Source: an uncultured Fidelibacterota bacterium (GTDB lineage: Bacteria > Fidelibacterota > Marinisomatia > Marinisomatales > Marinisomataceae). From it: a stretch of DNA of 64,000 nucleotides. This document shows, piece by piece, positions 30,386 through 40,382 of this stretch. Location of the stretch: NCBI GenBank assembly GCA_902526795.1, contig CABZMF010000001.1:135458-199457 (forward strand), read 5' to 3'. A program made the position numbers and the translations under genes. A model generated the notes under the pieces. It saw nothing but the letters and a program-made list of their open reading frames with translations, did no database searches and was not told the DNA's origin. Each line of letters opens with the position of its first letter. Position 1 is the stretch's first letter.

Positions 30386-32485
30386 TTGAGCGAAGCTTTA
30401 CAAAATTCTAATACGTTAGATACCCCAATACAATTTATAAAGGGTGTAGGCCCAAAAAGAGCTGAAGTACTCCATTCATTAGGTATATCTAAAATAAAAG
30501 ATCTTCTTTACTATTTTCCAAGAAAGTATGTTGATAGAACATCTCTTTCTACAATTGGTTCGATTCAAGAAGGTGATGAAGTAAATTTGGTAGGAAGAAT
30601 TAAATCAGTCAATCTGAGAAGGATGAAGAAGGGGAATTTTGTTACGGCCAATGTAGCAGATCACACGGGTTCAATTAGATTAATGTGGTTTAACGCCGCT
30701 GATTACATACATCAATCATTAAAAGTTGGTGATCTACTTACGATGCATGGTAAAGTTGCAGCATACAAAGGAAGTCATCAGATTGTCCATCCAGAATATG
30801 ATAAATTAAATGCCAATGAAATCTCTTTAACAACTGGGTTTATTATCCCTGTTTATCCACTAACAGATGATTTAAAAAAATCAGGATTAGAAAATAGGAA
30901 TCTTAGAAAAATCATATATCTCGCTTTACAGTCTATTGAAAACATAGATGATCACTTTGATAAAGATTTAAGAGAACAATTCGATATTGAAGATCTAAAT
31001 ACAGCTTTACGAAACATTCATTATCCTAAAGACTTTGAGTCTTTAGAAAAATCAGTACATCGTTTAAAATACGATGAACACTTTTTCTTACAGCTATTAT
31101 TAGCTAAGAGAAAAAGTAAGATTAAAGAAAATAAATACGACTCTATAAAATTCAAGACAAAAAGTTATAATAAAATTTTAAAGAATTTACACTTTGAATT
31201 AACTGGTAGTCAGAAGCTGTCTTTGCGAGAAATTGTAGATGATTTTCTTTCTGAAAATCCAATGAATAGAATGATACAGGGAGATGTTGGATGTGGAAAA
31301 ACAATAGTATCTATTCTTGCTTCAGCAATTGTAGTTGATAATAATTATCAGGTAGCCATCATGGCTCCAACAGATCTTTTATCCAAACAATTATTTAAAA
31401 ATTTTAAATCTCAATTCGAATCAATAGGCGTAGAATGTACTTTATTAGTTGGAAGTTTAAAGCCTAAAAAGAAAAATAAGGTACTTAATGAGATTAAAAA
31501 AGGTAAATCAAATATTATTATAGGAACTCATGCCTTATTTCAAAAAGATGTAATGTTTAATAATTTAGGGTTTGTAGTCATTGACGAACAACACCGATTT
31601 GGTGTTAATCAAAGGCAAAAACTATTATCAAAATCTAATAATCCAAATCTTATGGCTATGACAGCTACTCCAATACCTAGAACACTAGCTATAACATATA
31701 ATGGCGATATGGATTTATCAATAATTGATGAATTACCTAAAAATAGACCAAATATTAATACCTCATACATTGAAAAAGAAAATTTACCTACAGCTTTTAA
31801 TTTCATTAGAGAAAAAGTTGAAGCTGGCGGACAAACAATAATAGTTTACCCTTTAATTAACGAAAGTGAAAAACAAGATTTATCTGCAGCTGTTGAATCA
31901 TACGAATATTTAAGAGATAATATTTTTCCTGATTTAACTGTTGGTTTGATGCACGGCAAATTAGAAGATGAAAATAAAAATCTTGAAATGAATAACTTCA
32001 TGAATGGTGATGTAGATATATTAGTATCAACGACAGTTGTTGAAGTTGGTATTGATAATCCTAATGTTAATGTGATGCTTATTAATAATTCAGAGCGATT
32101 CGGGTTGAGTCAATTGCATCAGTTAAGAGGAAGAGTAGGCAGAGGGACTATTGAAAGCTATTGTTTATTATGTAGCGATAGTGAATCACCAAAAACAAAA
32201 GAAAGATTAAGTATAATTGTCAATTCAAGAAATGGATTTGAAATCGCGGACGAAGATTTAAAATTACGAGGTCCCGGAGAATTTTTTGGTGAAAAGCAGA
32301 GTGGATTCGTAAAATTTAAAATTGCTGATTTAATTACAGATGGTCCTATTATAAGAGATGCTAGAATGAAAGCTTTTGAAATTATAAAGAATGATGCAAA
32401 TTTAAGCCAACAAAATCATTCTTTCATCAAACAAAAGTTTGATAATGAATATTTAAAATTATTTTTAAAAACAACAGTAAACTGA
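30386..32485 (+). CDS. recG: ATP-dependent DNA helicase RecG
   Basis: IQFIKGVGPKRAEVL, MIQGDVGCGKT, DEQHRFGV, MTATPIPRTLA, QLRGRVGRG; TTG start. Confidence 0.96.
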   Translation: MSEALQNSNTLDTPIQFIKGVGPKRAEVLHSLGISKIKDLLYYFPRKYVDRTSLSTIGSIQEGDEVNLVGRIKSVNLRRMKKGNFVTANVADHTGSIRLMWFNAADYIHQSLKVGDLLTMHGKVAAYKGSHQIVHPEYDKLNANEISLTTGFIIPVYPLTDDLKKSGLENRNLRKIIYLALQSIENIDDHFDKDLREQFDIEDLNTALRNIHYPKDFESLEKSVHRLKYDEHFFLQLLLAKRKSKIKENKYDSIKFKTKSYNKILKNLHFELTGSQKLSLREIVDDFLSENPMNRMIQGDVGCGKTIVSILASAIVVDNNYQVAIMAPTDLLSKQLFKNFKSQFESIGVECTLLVGSLKPKKKNKVLNEIKKGKSNIIIGTHALFQKDVMFNNLGFVVIDEQHRFGVNQRQKLLSKSNNPNLMAMTATPIPRTLAITYNGDMDLSIIDELPKNRPNINTSYIEKENLPTAFNFIREKVEAGGQTIIVYPLINESEKQDLSAAVESYEYLRDNIFPDLTVGLMHGKLEDENKNLEMNNFMNGDVDILVSTTVVEVGIDNPNVNVMLINNSERFGLSQLHQLRGRVGRGTIESYCLLCSDSESPKTKERLSIIVNSRNGFEIADEDLKLRGPGEFFGEKQSGFVKFKIADLITDGPIIRDARMKAFEIIKNDANLSQQNHSFIKQKFDNEYLKLFLKTTVN

Positions 32486-32492
32486 GGAATAA

Positions 32493-32807
32493 ATGAAAGA
32501 AAAACCAACAGAAAAACAATTATTTGATGCTTTAATATCTCAAACAGCATATGGAATTTGGGTTTCATTAGGCAAACTTCAAAATCCAGTTAGTGGAGAA
32601 ACTTCTGTAGATCTTACACAAGCATCTATTCAAATAGATATGTTAGATATGATAAATAATAAAATGCATGCTAGTCTTACTGATGAAGAAAGAGAATATA
32701 TTGATAAGGTATTAGCTGAAGCAAAAATGAATTATCTTGAAGTAGAAAAGAATGAAGATAATAAAGATAATTCTGAAGAAGAAAATAATGAAGAACCAGA
32801 AGTATAA
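32493..32807 (+). CDS. DUF1844-like small protein
   Basis: QTAYGIWVSLGKLQNPVSGE...DLTQASIQIDMLDMINNKMHASLTDEEREYI. Confidence 0.7.
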   Translation: MKEKPTEKQLFDALISQTAYGIWVSLGKLQNPVSGETSVDLTQASIQIDMLDMINNKMHASLTDEEREYIDKVLAEAKMNYLEVEKNEDNKDNSEEENNEEPEV

Positions 32808-32809
32808 CT

Positions 32810-35686
32810 TTGAGTTTCTTTACTACCTATAGCAAAAAACTAGAAAAACTAATTGCTGCAGTTATTTTTTTTATAACTTTCGCAGTTTATTTTTCAACAA
32901 TGGCTCCAACAGTATCATTTTGGGACACAGGAGAATTTATTGCCACCTCGCATATTTTAGGAGTTCCTCATCCGCCTGGAAGCCCTTTATTCTTGTTAGT
33001 TGGTAAATTCTTTAGCTTGATACCTTTGAGTAGTGATATTGCATTTAGGGTGAATATTTTCTCTCCAATCATTAGTGCACTAACTATTAGCCTTCTGTTT
33101 TTAATTTGTAATCAGTTTATTGATAGAGTAGATCCCAATAATGATAATAGACTTTTCAAGATGTTGTCCTCTCTAACCGCTTCTTTAACTTTTGCATTTA
33201 CTCATAGTCACTGGTTTAACGCTGTTGAAACAGAGGTGTATGCATTTAGCGGCTTCATGACTGCTTTAGTTGTTTACTTAATTATGTTATGGTCAAAGAA
33301 AATTGATAATTCAAATCATGTCATTTATTTGATGCTGATAAGTTATATTATTGGACTAGCAACAGGTCTTCATTTACTTAATTTATTAACTATTCCATTT
33401 ATTGGTTTATTAATATACCATACAATAGGAAAATTAAGTGCTAAGAACTTATTTATCACTTTATCACTATCAATAATTATTTTTTTTGGTATTCAAAGTC
33501 TTATTATTCAAGGCTTACCTCAAATCACTTTATCAATAGGCCTTGTTGGTCTTATTTGTTTAGTTCTTACTTTGTTTATTCTTTGTGGATATTCTATCCA
33601 AAAAAATAAATTATTATCATCAATATTTTTGTCTTGTGTATTATTGATAATTATTGGTTATTCAACTTATTTTGCTATTTTTATTAGGTCAGGCCAGGAT
33701 CCTAATATCGATGAAAATAATCCTGAAACTGTTGTAGAGGCGATTTCTTATCTAAATAGAGATCAGTATGGTCAAATGACTATTTTACCAAGAAAATTTG
33801 ATAATCTACCTTCAAAAATATCTATTGTTGGTTCCCCTAATAATAATCGAGAATTTTCGTTTGAACAGGAAATAGATTATATGCTATATGATATATCTTC
33901 TCAAGCAAACTTTTTGTGGAATTATCAGATAAAAAAAATGTATATAAGATATTTTTTATGGCAATTTGCAGGTAAGGGAAAAAGCGAAGATCCTTTTGTT
34001 GCAAGTATTGGAGCCACGTCAGTTGAAGACGGCGTGGATTGGAGACAGTTTGGATTACCAATTGCACTTATCATGGGTTTAATTGGTTTTGGATTTCATT
34101 TCAGAAAAAATAAAAAAGATGCATTTTCACTGTTAGTATTATTTTTAATGACTGGTATTGCAATTATTTTTTATTTAAATCAAGATGCTCCACAACCAAG
34201 AGAAAGAGATTACGCATATGTAGCAAGTTTTATGACATTTTCTATTTGGATTGGTTTAGGCATTTACTCATTTATCAATTTCATTACAGAATCCTTATTA
34301 GAAAAGTCAATTCAATTAAAAGCCTCATACTTCATGATTGTTTTATTTATTCTTTTTATGCCATGTCGAATGTTGATTGCAAATTATCATGAACATGATA
34401 GAACTGGTAATTACATTGCTTGGGATATGGCTTATAATATGTTACAAACATGTGAACCAAACTCTATTCTCTTTACAAATGGTGACAATGATACATTCCC
34501 ATTATGGTATTTGCAAGAAGTTGAAAAAATAAGAACGGACGTTGTAGTTGCTAATCTTAGTTTACTTAATACACCATGGTATGTTGAACAATTAAAAGAA
34601 CGCTATAAAGATAGGGCTTTCATTAAAATGAGTAATCAAGAAATTCAGAATCTTGATTTTAAAAGATGGGAATCGAAAACTATTTCAATAAATGTTCCAA
34701 AAGATGAAAACAATGAATTAGGTAAAATTGAGTGGGAGCTGAAGCCAACTTATTTAGATGTTGCATTGAGAATTCAAGATCTAATGGTTTTAAGAATAAT
34801 AAATGATAATAACTGGCAAAGACCAATTTATTTTGGGGTAACTGTCGCTCCAACAAGTATGTTAAATCTTGATGACTACTTGCAAATGGAAGGTTTGGCC
34901 TATAGATTGGTTAATAATTCAAACGAAGTCATCAACCAAAATAAAATGTCTGATAATCTTTTAACATTTGTTGGAGAAAATTCATGGTTTTTGGATTACG
35001 ACTCAAATAAAAATAATACTGTTAATAAATCTTTTTCCAAAGATTATCAAAGAGGATACATTTACAGAAATTTAGCCAATGAAGACGTTTATGTAGACCC
35101 TCAGTTAGGAAGGTTAGTTCAAAATTATAGAACTGGCTTTGTAAGATTATCTATTTCTCATTACTTGGATAAGAATTTTCAAAAAGCAGAATCAACGCTT
35201 TTGAAAATGGAGGAAATAATGCCAAGTAGCGTTATACCCATACCTTCAAAACAGCTTCAATATCAAATTGCTCAAGTGTATAATGGTGTTGAAAACAAAA
35301 TTAAAACAAAATACCATTTGAAAGAGCTAGTTCAACGTAATGATTTAGAGCTTGAAGATTATTTGTTGTATGGAAAAACATTTATTCAGTTGTTAGAAGA
35401 CTACGATGAATCTAAAGTTATTTTTGAGACAATTTATAATAATTACAGCTTAATAGAACAATCAATTAAAAGAAGAGGTTTTACAGCAACAAAAATAACC
35501 GAAAATGAATGGCAAGAATGGCAAAAATCCTTATCACAAATTGTATACCTACTATATTTAAGTTATAAAAATCTTGAAATGTATGACGAAGCTAAAATAT
35601 TATTAACTGATTGGATACAAAAGAATCCTGCAGATGATAATGCACAAGAACTGCTTGAAGAAATTTTGCAACTAGAATCATCGTAA
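32810..35686 (+). CDS. DUF2723 membrane protein (putative protein O-mannosyltransferase-like) with C-terminal repeat region
   Basis: FAVYFSTMAPTVSFWDTGEFIATSHILGVPHPPGSPLFLLVGKFFS; multiple TMs; TTG start. Confidence 0.88.
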   Translation: MSFFTTYSKKLEKLIAAVIFFITFAVYFSTMAPTVSFWDTGEFIATSHILGVPHPPGSPLFLLVGKFFSLIPLSSDIAFRVNIFSPIISALTISLLFLICNQFIDRVDPNNDNRLFKMLSSLTASLTFAFTHSHWFNAVETEVYAFSGFMTALVVYLIMLWSKKIDNSNHVIYLMLISYIIGLATGLHLLNLLTIPFIGLLIYHTIGKLSAKNLFITLSLSIIIFFGIQSLIIQGLPQITLSIGLVGLICLVLTLFILCGYSIQKNKLLSSIFLSCVLLIIIGYSTYFAIFIRSGQDPNIDENNPETVVEAISYLNRDQYGQMTILPRKFDNLPSKISIVGSPNNNREFSFEQEIDYMLYDISSQANFLWNYQIKKMYIRYFLWQFAGKGKSEDPFVASIGATSVEDGVDWRQFGLPIALIMGLIGFGFHFRKNKKDAFSLLVLFLMTGIAIIFYLNQDAPQPRERDYAYVASFMTFSIWIGLGIYSFINFITESLLEKSIQLKASYFMIVLFILFMPCRMLIANYHEHDRTGNYIAWDMAYNMLQTCEPNSILFTNGDNDTFPLWYLQEVEKIRTDVVVANLSLLNTPWYVEQLKERYKDRAFIKMSNQEIQNLDFKRWESKTISINVPKDENNELGKIEWELKPTYLDVALRIQDLMVLRIINDNNWQRPIYFGVTVAPTSMLNLDDYLQMEGLAYRLVNNSNEVINQNKMSDNLLTFVGENSWFLDYDSNKNNTVNKSFSKDYQRGYIYRNLANEDVYVDPQLGRLVQNYRTGFVRLSISHYLDKNFQKAESTLLKMEEIMPSSVIPIPSKQLQYQIAQVYNGVENKIKTKYHLKELVQRNDLELEDYLLYGKTFIQLLEDYDESKVIFETIYNNYSLIEQSIKRRGFTATKITENEWQEWQKSLSQIVYLLYLSYKNLEMYDEAKILLTDWIQKNPADDNAQELLEEILQLESS

Positions 35687-36699
35687 TGAAATTATCAATA
35701 ATTATTCCTCACTATAATGGAGAAAAACTTCTTTACAATTGCCTTCAATCGCTATTAAATCATATTTCAATTAAAGATTTTGAAATAATTATTGTTGACA
35801 ATGCATCACAAGATAATTCTGCAGATAAAGCTAAGGAAAAATTTCCTATAATAAATTTACTTAAAGCAGAAACAAATCTTGGTTACAGTGGAGGTTGTAA
35901 TTTTGGTGCAAAAAATGCAAAAGGCGAGTATATCATTTTTTTGAATAATGATACCCTGCATACAAAAAATTGGATTGAAGAACTTATCACTTTTCTTGAC
36001 AAAAATCCTCAAGCTGGAGCTGCCCAGCCAAAAATTTTGAATGCTATAAATAGAGATAAATTTGATTATGCTGGTGCAGCAGGTGGATATATTGATAAGT
36101 ATTGTTTTCCTTTCGCTCGTGGAAGAATTTTCAATACATTGGAAGATGATATAAATCAGTACGAACATCCAAAGAAAATTTTTTGGGCGTCTGGGGCGGG
36201 ATTTATAATAAGGAGAAAAATATTAATTAAATTAAATTATTTTGATAATATTTATTTTGCTTACATGGAAGAAATTGACCTATCATGGAGACTTCAGGCA
36301 ATGGGATGGTCAATATGGAATGTACCCAGTTCCATAATTTATCATTATGGAAAGCAAACAATTAAAGAAAATTCATTTAATTCTCATTATTTAAATCATA
36401 GAAATTCATGGATCTTATTCTTTAAAAATTCCGCATCTTTTGAAAAAGGATTTTTAATAATAAAACGATTTTTTTTAGATCAGATGGCAGCTATATATTC
36501 TATTTTAAATCTTGATTATAAAAGATTTATAGCAATTTTTTGTTCGCATCTTTGGTTGATTCATAATTTTAAGATTATATTGAGCATTAGAAAGAAAAAT
36601 GATTTAAGACATAAAAATTTAGATTTGATTTATAACGGTAGTATTGCTATTGATTATTTTTTTAAACGTAAAAAATATTTCAATCAAATATTTGAATGA
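35686..36699 (+). CDS. Glycosyltransferase family 2
   Basis: KLSIIIPHYNGEKLLYNCLQSLL, NLGYSGGCNFGAKNAKGEYIIFLNNDT, YMEEIDLSWRLQAMGW. Confidence 0.9.
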   Translation: MKLSIIIPHYNGEKLLYNCLQSLLNHISIKDFEIIIVDNASQDNSADKAKEKFPIINLLKAETNLGYSGGCNFGAKNAKGEYIIFLNNDTLHTKNWIEELITFLDKNPQAGAAQPKILNAINRDKFDYAGAAGGYIDKYCFPFARGRIFNTLEDDINQYEHPKKIFWASGAGFIIRRKILIKLNYFDNIYFAYMEEIDLSWRLQAMGWSIWNVPSSIIYHYGKQTIKENSFNSHYLNHRNSWILFFKNSASFEKGFLIIKRFFLDQMAAIYSILNLDYKRFIAIFCSHLWLIHNFKIILSIRKKNDLRHKNLDLIYNGSIAIDYFFKRKKYFNQIFE

Positions 36700-37553
36700 A
36701 ACTCTTTATAAATATTTGATCTTTGTGAGTCTAAATCTTTAAGCTCCAATAACATCTCTTTTTGACCCAATTTTTCCATTATTTCTCCTATCTTAGGTCC
36801 ATGATATTTCATAAACATATTTGTATAGTTTTCTTGTGAAAAATTGTTAAATATTTCATTAAGATTATTAATCAATTCATTCAATGCTAGTACACATTCA
36901 TCAATATTTCCGTTTTCAAATAGTTCATATGATAAGTATGTTGAAAAACGAAGCTTCCTAAGACCTATATTATCAGTTAATAGATTAATTAAAAGCAGAC
37001 GTTGCTCCCACCCCCTAGAAAAATTTGATGCACTTGCACGCACAGCGATACTTCTTGCCTTTTCATAATGTTGAGAGCCACCAAAAGATTTCCAAGTGTC
37101 TAACTCTGCACCAAGAATGATATTTCCATAAAATCCAAGAAGACTTGATAACGGATCGTAATAGACACTATCATAGTAAAGTGATGAATTTTGGCTTATT
37201 GAGAATTGAGATCCTTTGTCAAAAAAATGTAAATCTGTATTGTTACTGAATAAAGACTGTATTAGAAAAGATTCTGAGCTACCAGTATTTGCATTTCCTT
37301 CAAAAATGACTTGGATATTTAATTTTAGTTCCAAATCTTGATATTCGTCATTCCAAACAGAATCGATATAGAATTTTTGCATTGAATTTTTAAGATTAAA
37401 TAACGATGATTTTTCATCATTTCTTAACAACCTATCGTCAAAAGTGACATTAGCTTCTTTATATTGAGCCACTAATCCTGAAGAAAACATTAAAATAATA
37501 GAATATTTTAAAATTTTTATGGGCAAGGTAATTTTAATTAGTTTTCTTAGCAT
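36684..37553 (-). CDS. Hypothetical exported protein
   Basis: 289 aa ORF, N-terminal hydrophobic segment ending near VAQYKEA; no family recognised. Confidence 0.6.
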   Translation of the reverse strand: MLRKLIKITLPIKILKYSIILMFSSGLVAQYKEANVTFDDRLLRNDEKSSLFNLKNSMQKFYIDSVWNDEYQDLELKLNIQVIFEGNANTGSSESFLIQSLFSNNTDLHFFDKGSQFSISQNSSLYYDSVYYDPLSSLLGFYGNIILGAELDTWKSFGGSQHYEKARSIAVRASASNFSRGWEQRLLLINLLTDNIGLRKLRFSTYLSYELFENGNIDECVLALNELINNLNEIFNNFSQENYTNMFMKYHGPKIGEIMEKLGQKEMLLELKDLDSQRSNIYKEFHSNI

Positions 37554-37582
37554 AATAGACCTATATATTTTTAATTTACAAA

Positions 37583-39004
37583 ATGACTTTAATTAAAGAC
37601 ATAATTAACCAAAATAAGAGATTAGCTAATATTTCAAAAGTTATATCTGACTTAAGTGAGGAAATTAAAATTGACTCTTTTTTAGTTGGTGGATGCGTTC
37701 GTGATTTGATGCTAAATCCTCTAGCAGAAGCAAAAGATATTGATATCATGGTTGAAGGCGATGGAATTTATTTTGCTGAAAGATTAGCAAAAAAAATTAA
37801 GGTTCCAAAAATTATTCCCTTCGAAAAATTTGCAACCGCTAAAATCCCAAATGGAGATTTTGAGATTGAGGTAGCTTCTGCAAGGCTTGAAACATATAAC
37901 GAATTGTCAAGAAATCCCTCGGAAGTTGTAATGTCTAATATTGAAAATGATCTATTAAGAAGAGATTTTACAATTAATGCAATGGCTATATCCTTGAATA
38001 AAAAAAATTTTGGTGAATTTTTTGATCCATTCAAGGGAATGGAGGATTTGAATAATAAAATTTTGAAAACACCCTTTGATCCAAATACAACATTCTGTGA
38101 AGATCCGCTAAGAATGATGAGAGCAGCATATTTTTCATCAAAACTTTCATTGAATATTGATCCAATCTGTTTAGAATCCATTAAAAATAATTCGGAAAGA
38201 ATTTTAATTGTCTCACAAGAACGAAAAACGAATGAATTATTTAAAATTCTTGGTACTAAAAAACCATCTATTGGATTAAATATTTTACAAGAATCAGGAG
38301 TAATGGATTTTGTATTTCCTGAGATTGCCGTTATGTATGGACTTGATCAATCAAATGAGTATCATCACAAAGATATTTTCTATCATACTTTAGAAGTAGT
38401 AGATAATGCTGCAAAATTGTCTGATAAGCTTGATTTAAGATTAGCTGCATTGGTCCATGATATTGCAAAGCCTAAAACGCGAAGATTATCAAAGTCAAAA
38501 GGATATACATTTTATGGTCACGATGATATAGGAGCTAGAATGTTAAAAGGTATATCTGCTAATATGAAATTTTCAAATTCCACAAGGGATTACATTACTA
38601 AATTAACGGCATTACATTTGAGACCAATAAGTTTAGCAAAAAAAGATGTAACAGATTCTGCTATAAGAAGGTTAATTGTAGACGCTGGTGATGAAATTGA
38701 TGAACTGATGCAATTATGTAGAGCTGATATTACTACGAAAAATCCAAAAAATGTTATTAAATATTTAGGTAATTTTGATAGAGTAGAGAGAAGAATTAAA
38801 GAGGTGATTGAAATTGATAAGCTCAAAGCGTTTCAATCTCCAGTTCGAGGTGAGGAAATTATGAAAATGTTTGATTTGAGACCTGGCAAAGAAGTTGGAA
38901 ACATTAAAACTATGGTTGAGGATGCAATTATTGAAGGTAAAATCAAGAATAATTACTCATCCGCAAAATCATTTCTAAGCAAAATAAAAAAAGCAAAAAA
39001 ATAG
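37583..39004 (+). CDS. CCA tRNA nucleotidyltransferase with HD domain
   Basis: FLVGGCVRDLML, KDIDIMVEG, RRDFTINAMAISL, RMMRAAYFSSKL, ALVHDIAKPKTRR. Confidence 0.92.
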   Translation: MTLIKDIINQNKRLANISKVISDLSEEIKIDSFLVGGCVRDLMLNPLAEAKDIDIMVEGDGIYFAERLAKKIKVPKIIPFEKFATAKIPNGDFEIEVASARLETYNELSRNPSEVVMSNIENDLLRRDFTINAMAISLNKKNFGEFFDPFKGMEDLNNKILKTPFDPNTTFCEDPLRMMRAAYFSSKLSLNIDPICLESIKNNSERILIVSQERKTNELFKILGTKKPSIGLNILQESGVMDFVFPEIAVMYGLDQSNEYHHKDIFYHTLEVVDNAAKLSDKLDLRLAALVHDIAKPKTRRLSKSKGYTFYGHDDIGARMLKGISANMKFSNSTRDYITKLTALHLRPISLAKKDVTDSAIRRLIVDAGDEIDELMQLCRADITTKNPKNVIKYLGNFDRVERRIKEVIEIDKLKAFQSPVRGEEIMKMFDLRPGKEVGNIKTMVEDAIIEGKIKNNYSSAKSFLSKIKKAKK

Positions 39005-39016
39005 CTTTGCAATCAA

Positions 39017-39040
39017 AAATGTAAACTTTACTTTACATTT
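39017..39040. promoter_or_regulatory. Perfect 9-bp inverted repeat AAATGTAAA-CTTTAC-TTTACATTT
   Basis: Seen in the intergenic region upstream of the efflux operon; operator or weak AT-rich hairpin. Confidence 0.5.
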
Positions 39041-39104
39041 CTTAAAAATAGAAATTAAAAATAGAAACTTTTTGATGTAAATTGCGTTCATAAATGCACA
39101 AAAA

Positions 39105-40373
39105 ATGAAGATAAATACAACCTTAATTTTATTATTCTGTTTGATAAATGCTCAAACTTTGAGCGTGGATGAAGCAGTAAGAATTGCCTTAGAAAATAAG
39201 GCAGCAATAACGAATGCAGAGAAAGATGTTAGAATTGCTCAATTGAACAGGAATTCATCTGCTGCATTATTATTTCCGTCAATAAATGCTAGCAATTCTT
39301 TTAGAGAAACAACCTATGGAAATTCTTTTGTCCCAGGAGGGGAGTTATATTCTGGTGGAGTAAATCTTTCACAAAGTTTATTTAATTTTGGAGGCAATGT
39401 AAATTTAGTACGTCAAAGTGACAATAGTTATCAAATTTCTAAAATTCAAAAAAGGGAAACAACCTCAAGAATTATTTTGAATGTTTATACATTCTATTAT
39501 CAATATTTGAAAGACTCAGAACTTTTTGATATAGCAAAAGAAGATTTACAATTATCAAAAAGACAATTAGACCTCGTCAAACAACAGTTTGATCTTGGCG
39601 CAGTAAGCAGAACTGATTATTTGAAAGCTACTGTTAGGTTTGGTACTGCAAGGTCAACATTACTTAACAGAGAGCTCAATTTTAATAATTCTTTTAAAAA
39701 TCTTAGAAATAGCATGGGCCTTATTGGAACTGATACACAAATTACTCTTCCTGAAAAAGTAGAAATAAAATTAATTATTCCAACGTTTAGTGAAGCATTC
39801 CAATTGATGATTTTAAACAGTCCAAGCTTAAATATTTTAGATAAAAGGATAACATCTGCAAAGATCGGTGTAAAACAATCATGGGCTTCTAGTTTACCAA
39901 GCTTAAACATGAGTCTTGGATATAATGCTACGTCTAATGATCAAATTTCTAAACAATATTTTGAGGATAATTACATCAAAAGTGCTAACCTAACTTTAAG
40001 TATTCCACTTTTTAATGGTTTTAGAAAAAGAAATGATATTAAGATTTCCAAATTACAGTTGTCACAGCAACAGTCATCTTATAGTACAGCCAAAAAAGAT
40101 GCAGAGGTCGATTTATATTCTTTATTAAATCGTTTAAATAACTATGAAGAACTAATTCCAATTCAAGAAGAAGTTTTATTTTCTGCAGAAGAAGATTTAA
40201 GGTTGGCACAGCAAAAATATGAGCTTGGCTCTGCTGATATACTTGAATTACTTGATGCGCAACTAGCTGTTTTTCAGGCAAGTTCCTCTTTAGTCACTAC
40301 AAAATATGATGCTGCTATCCAACTTGCGACGCTTGATAATCTTATCGGAACATTAGATAAAAAATATAAATAA
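39105..40373 (+). CDS. TolC family outer membrane efflux protein
   Basis: Signal peptide, LSVDEAVRIALENKAAITNAEKDVRIAQ, internal repeat YELGSADILELLDAQLAV. Confidence 0.92.
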   Translation: MKINTTLILLFCLINAQTLSVDEAVRIALENKAAITNAEKDVRIAQLNRNSSAALLFPSINASNSFRETTYGNSFVPGGELYSGGVNLSQSLFNFGGNVNLVRQSDNSYQISKIQKRETTSRIILNVYTFYYQYLKDSELFDIAKEDLQLSKRQLDLVKQQFDLGAVSRTDYLKATVRFGTARSTLLNRELNFNNSFKNLRNSMGLIGTDTQITLPEKVEIKLIIPTFSEAFQLMILNSPSLNILDKRITSAKIGVKQSWASSLPSLNMSLGYNATSNDQISKQYFEDNYIKSANLTLSIPLFNGFRKRNDIKISKLQLSQQQSSYSTAKKDAEVDLYSLLNRLNNYEELIPIQEEVLFSAEEDLRLAQQKYELGSADILELLDAQLAVFQASSSLVTTKYDAAIQLATLDNLIGTLDKKYK

Positions 40374-40382
40374 GGAGAATAT

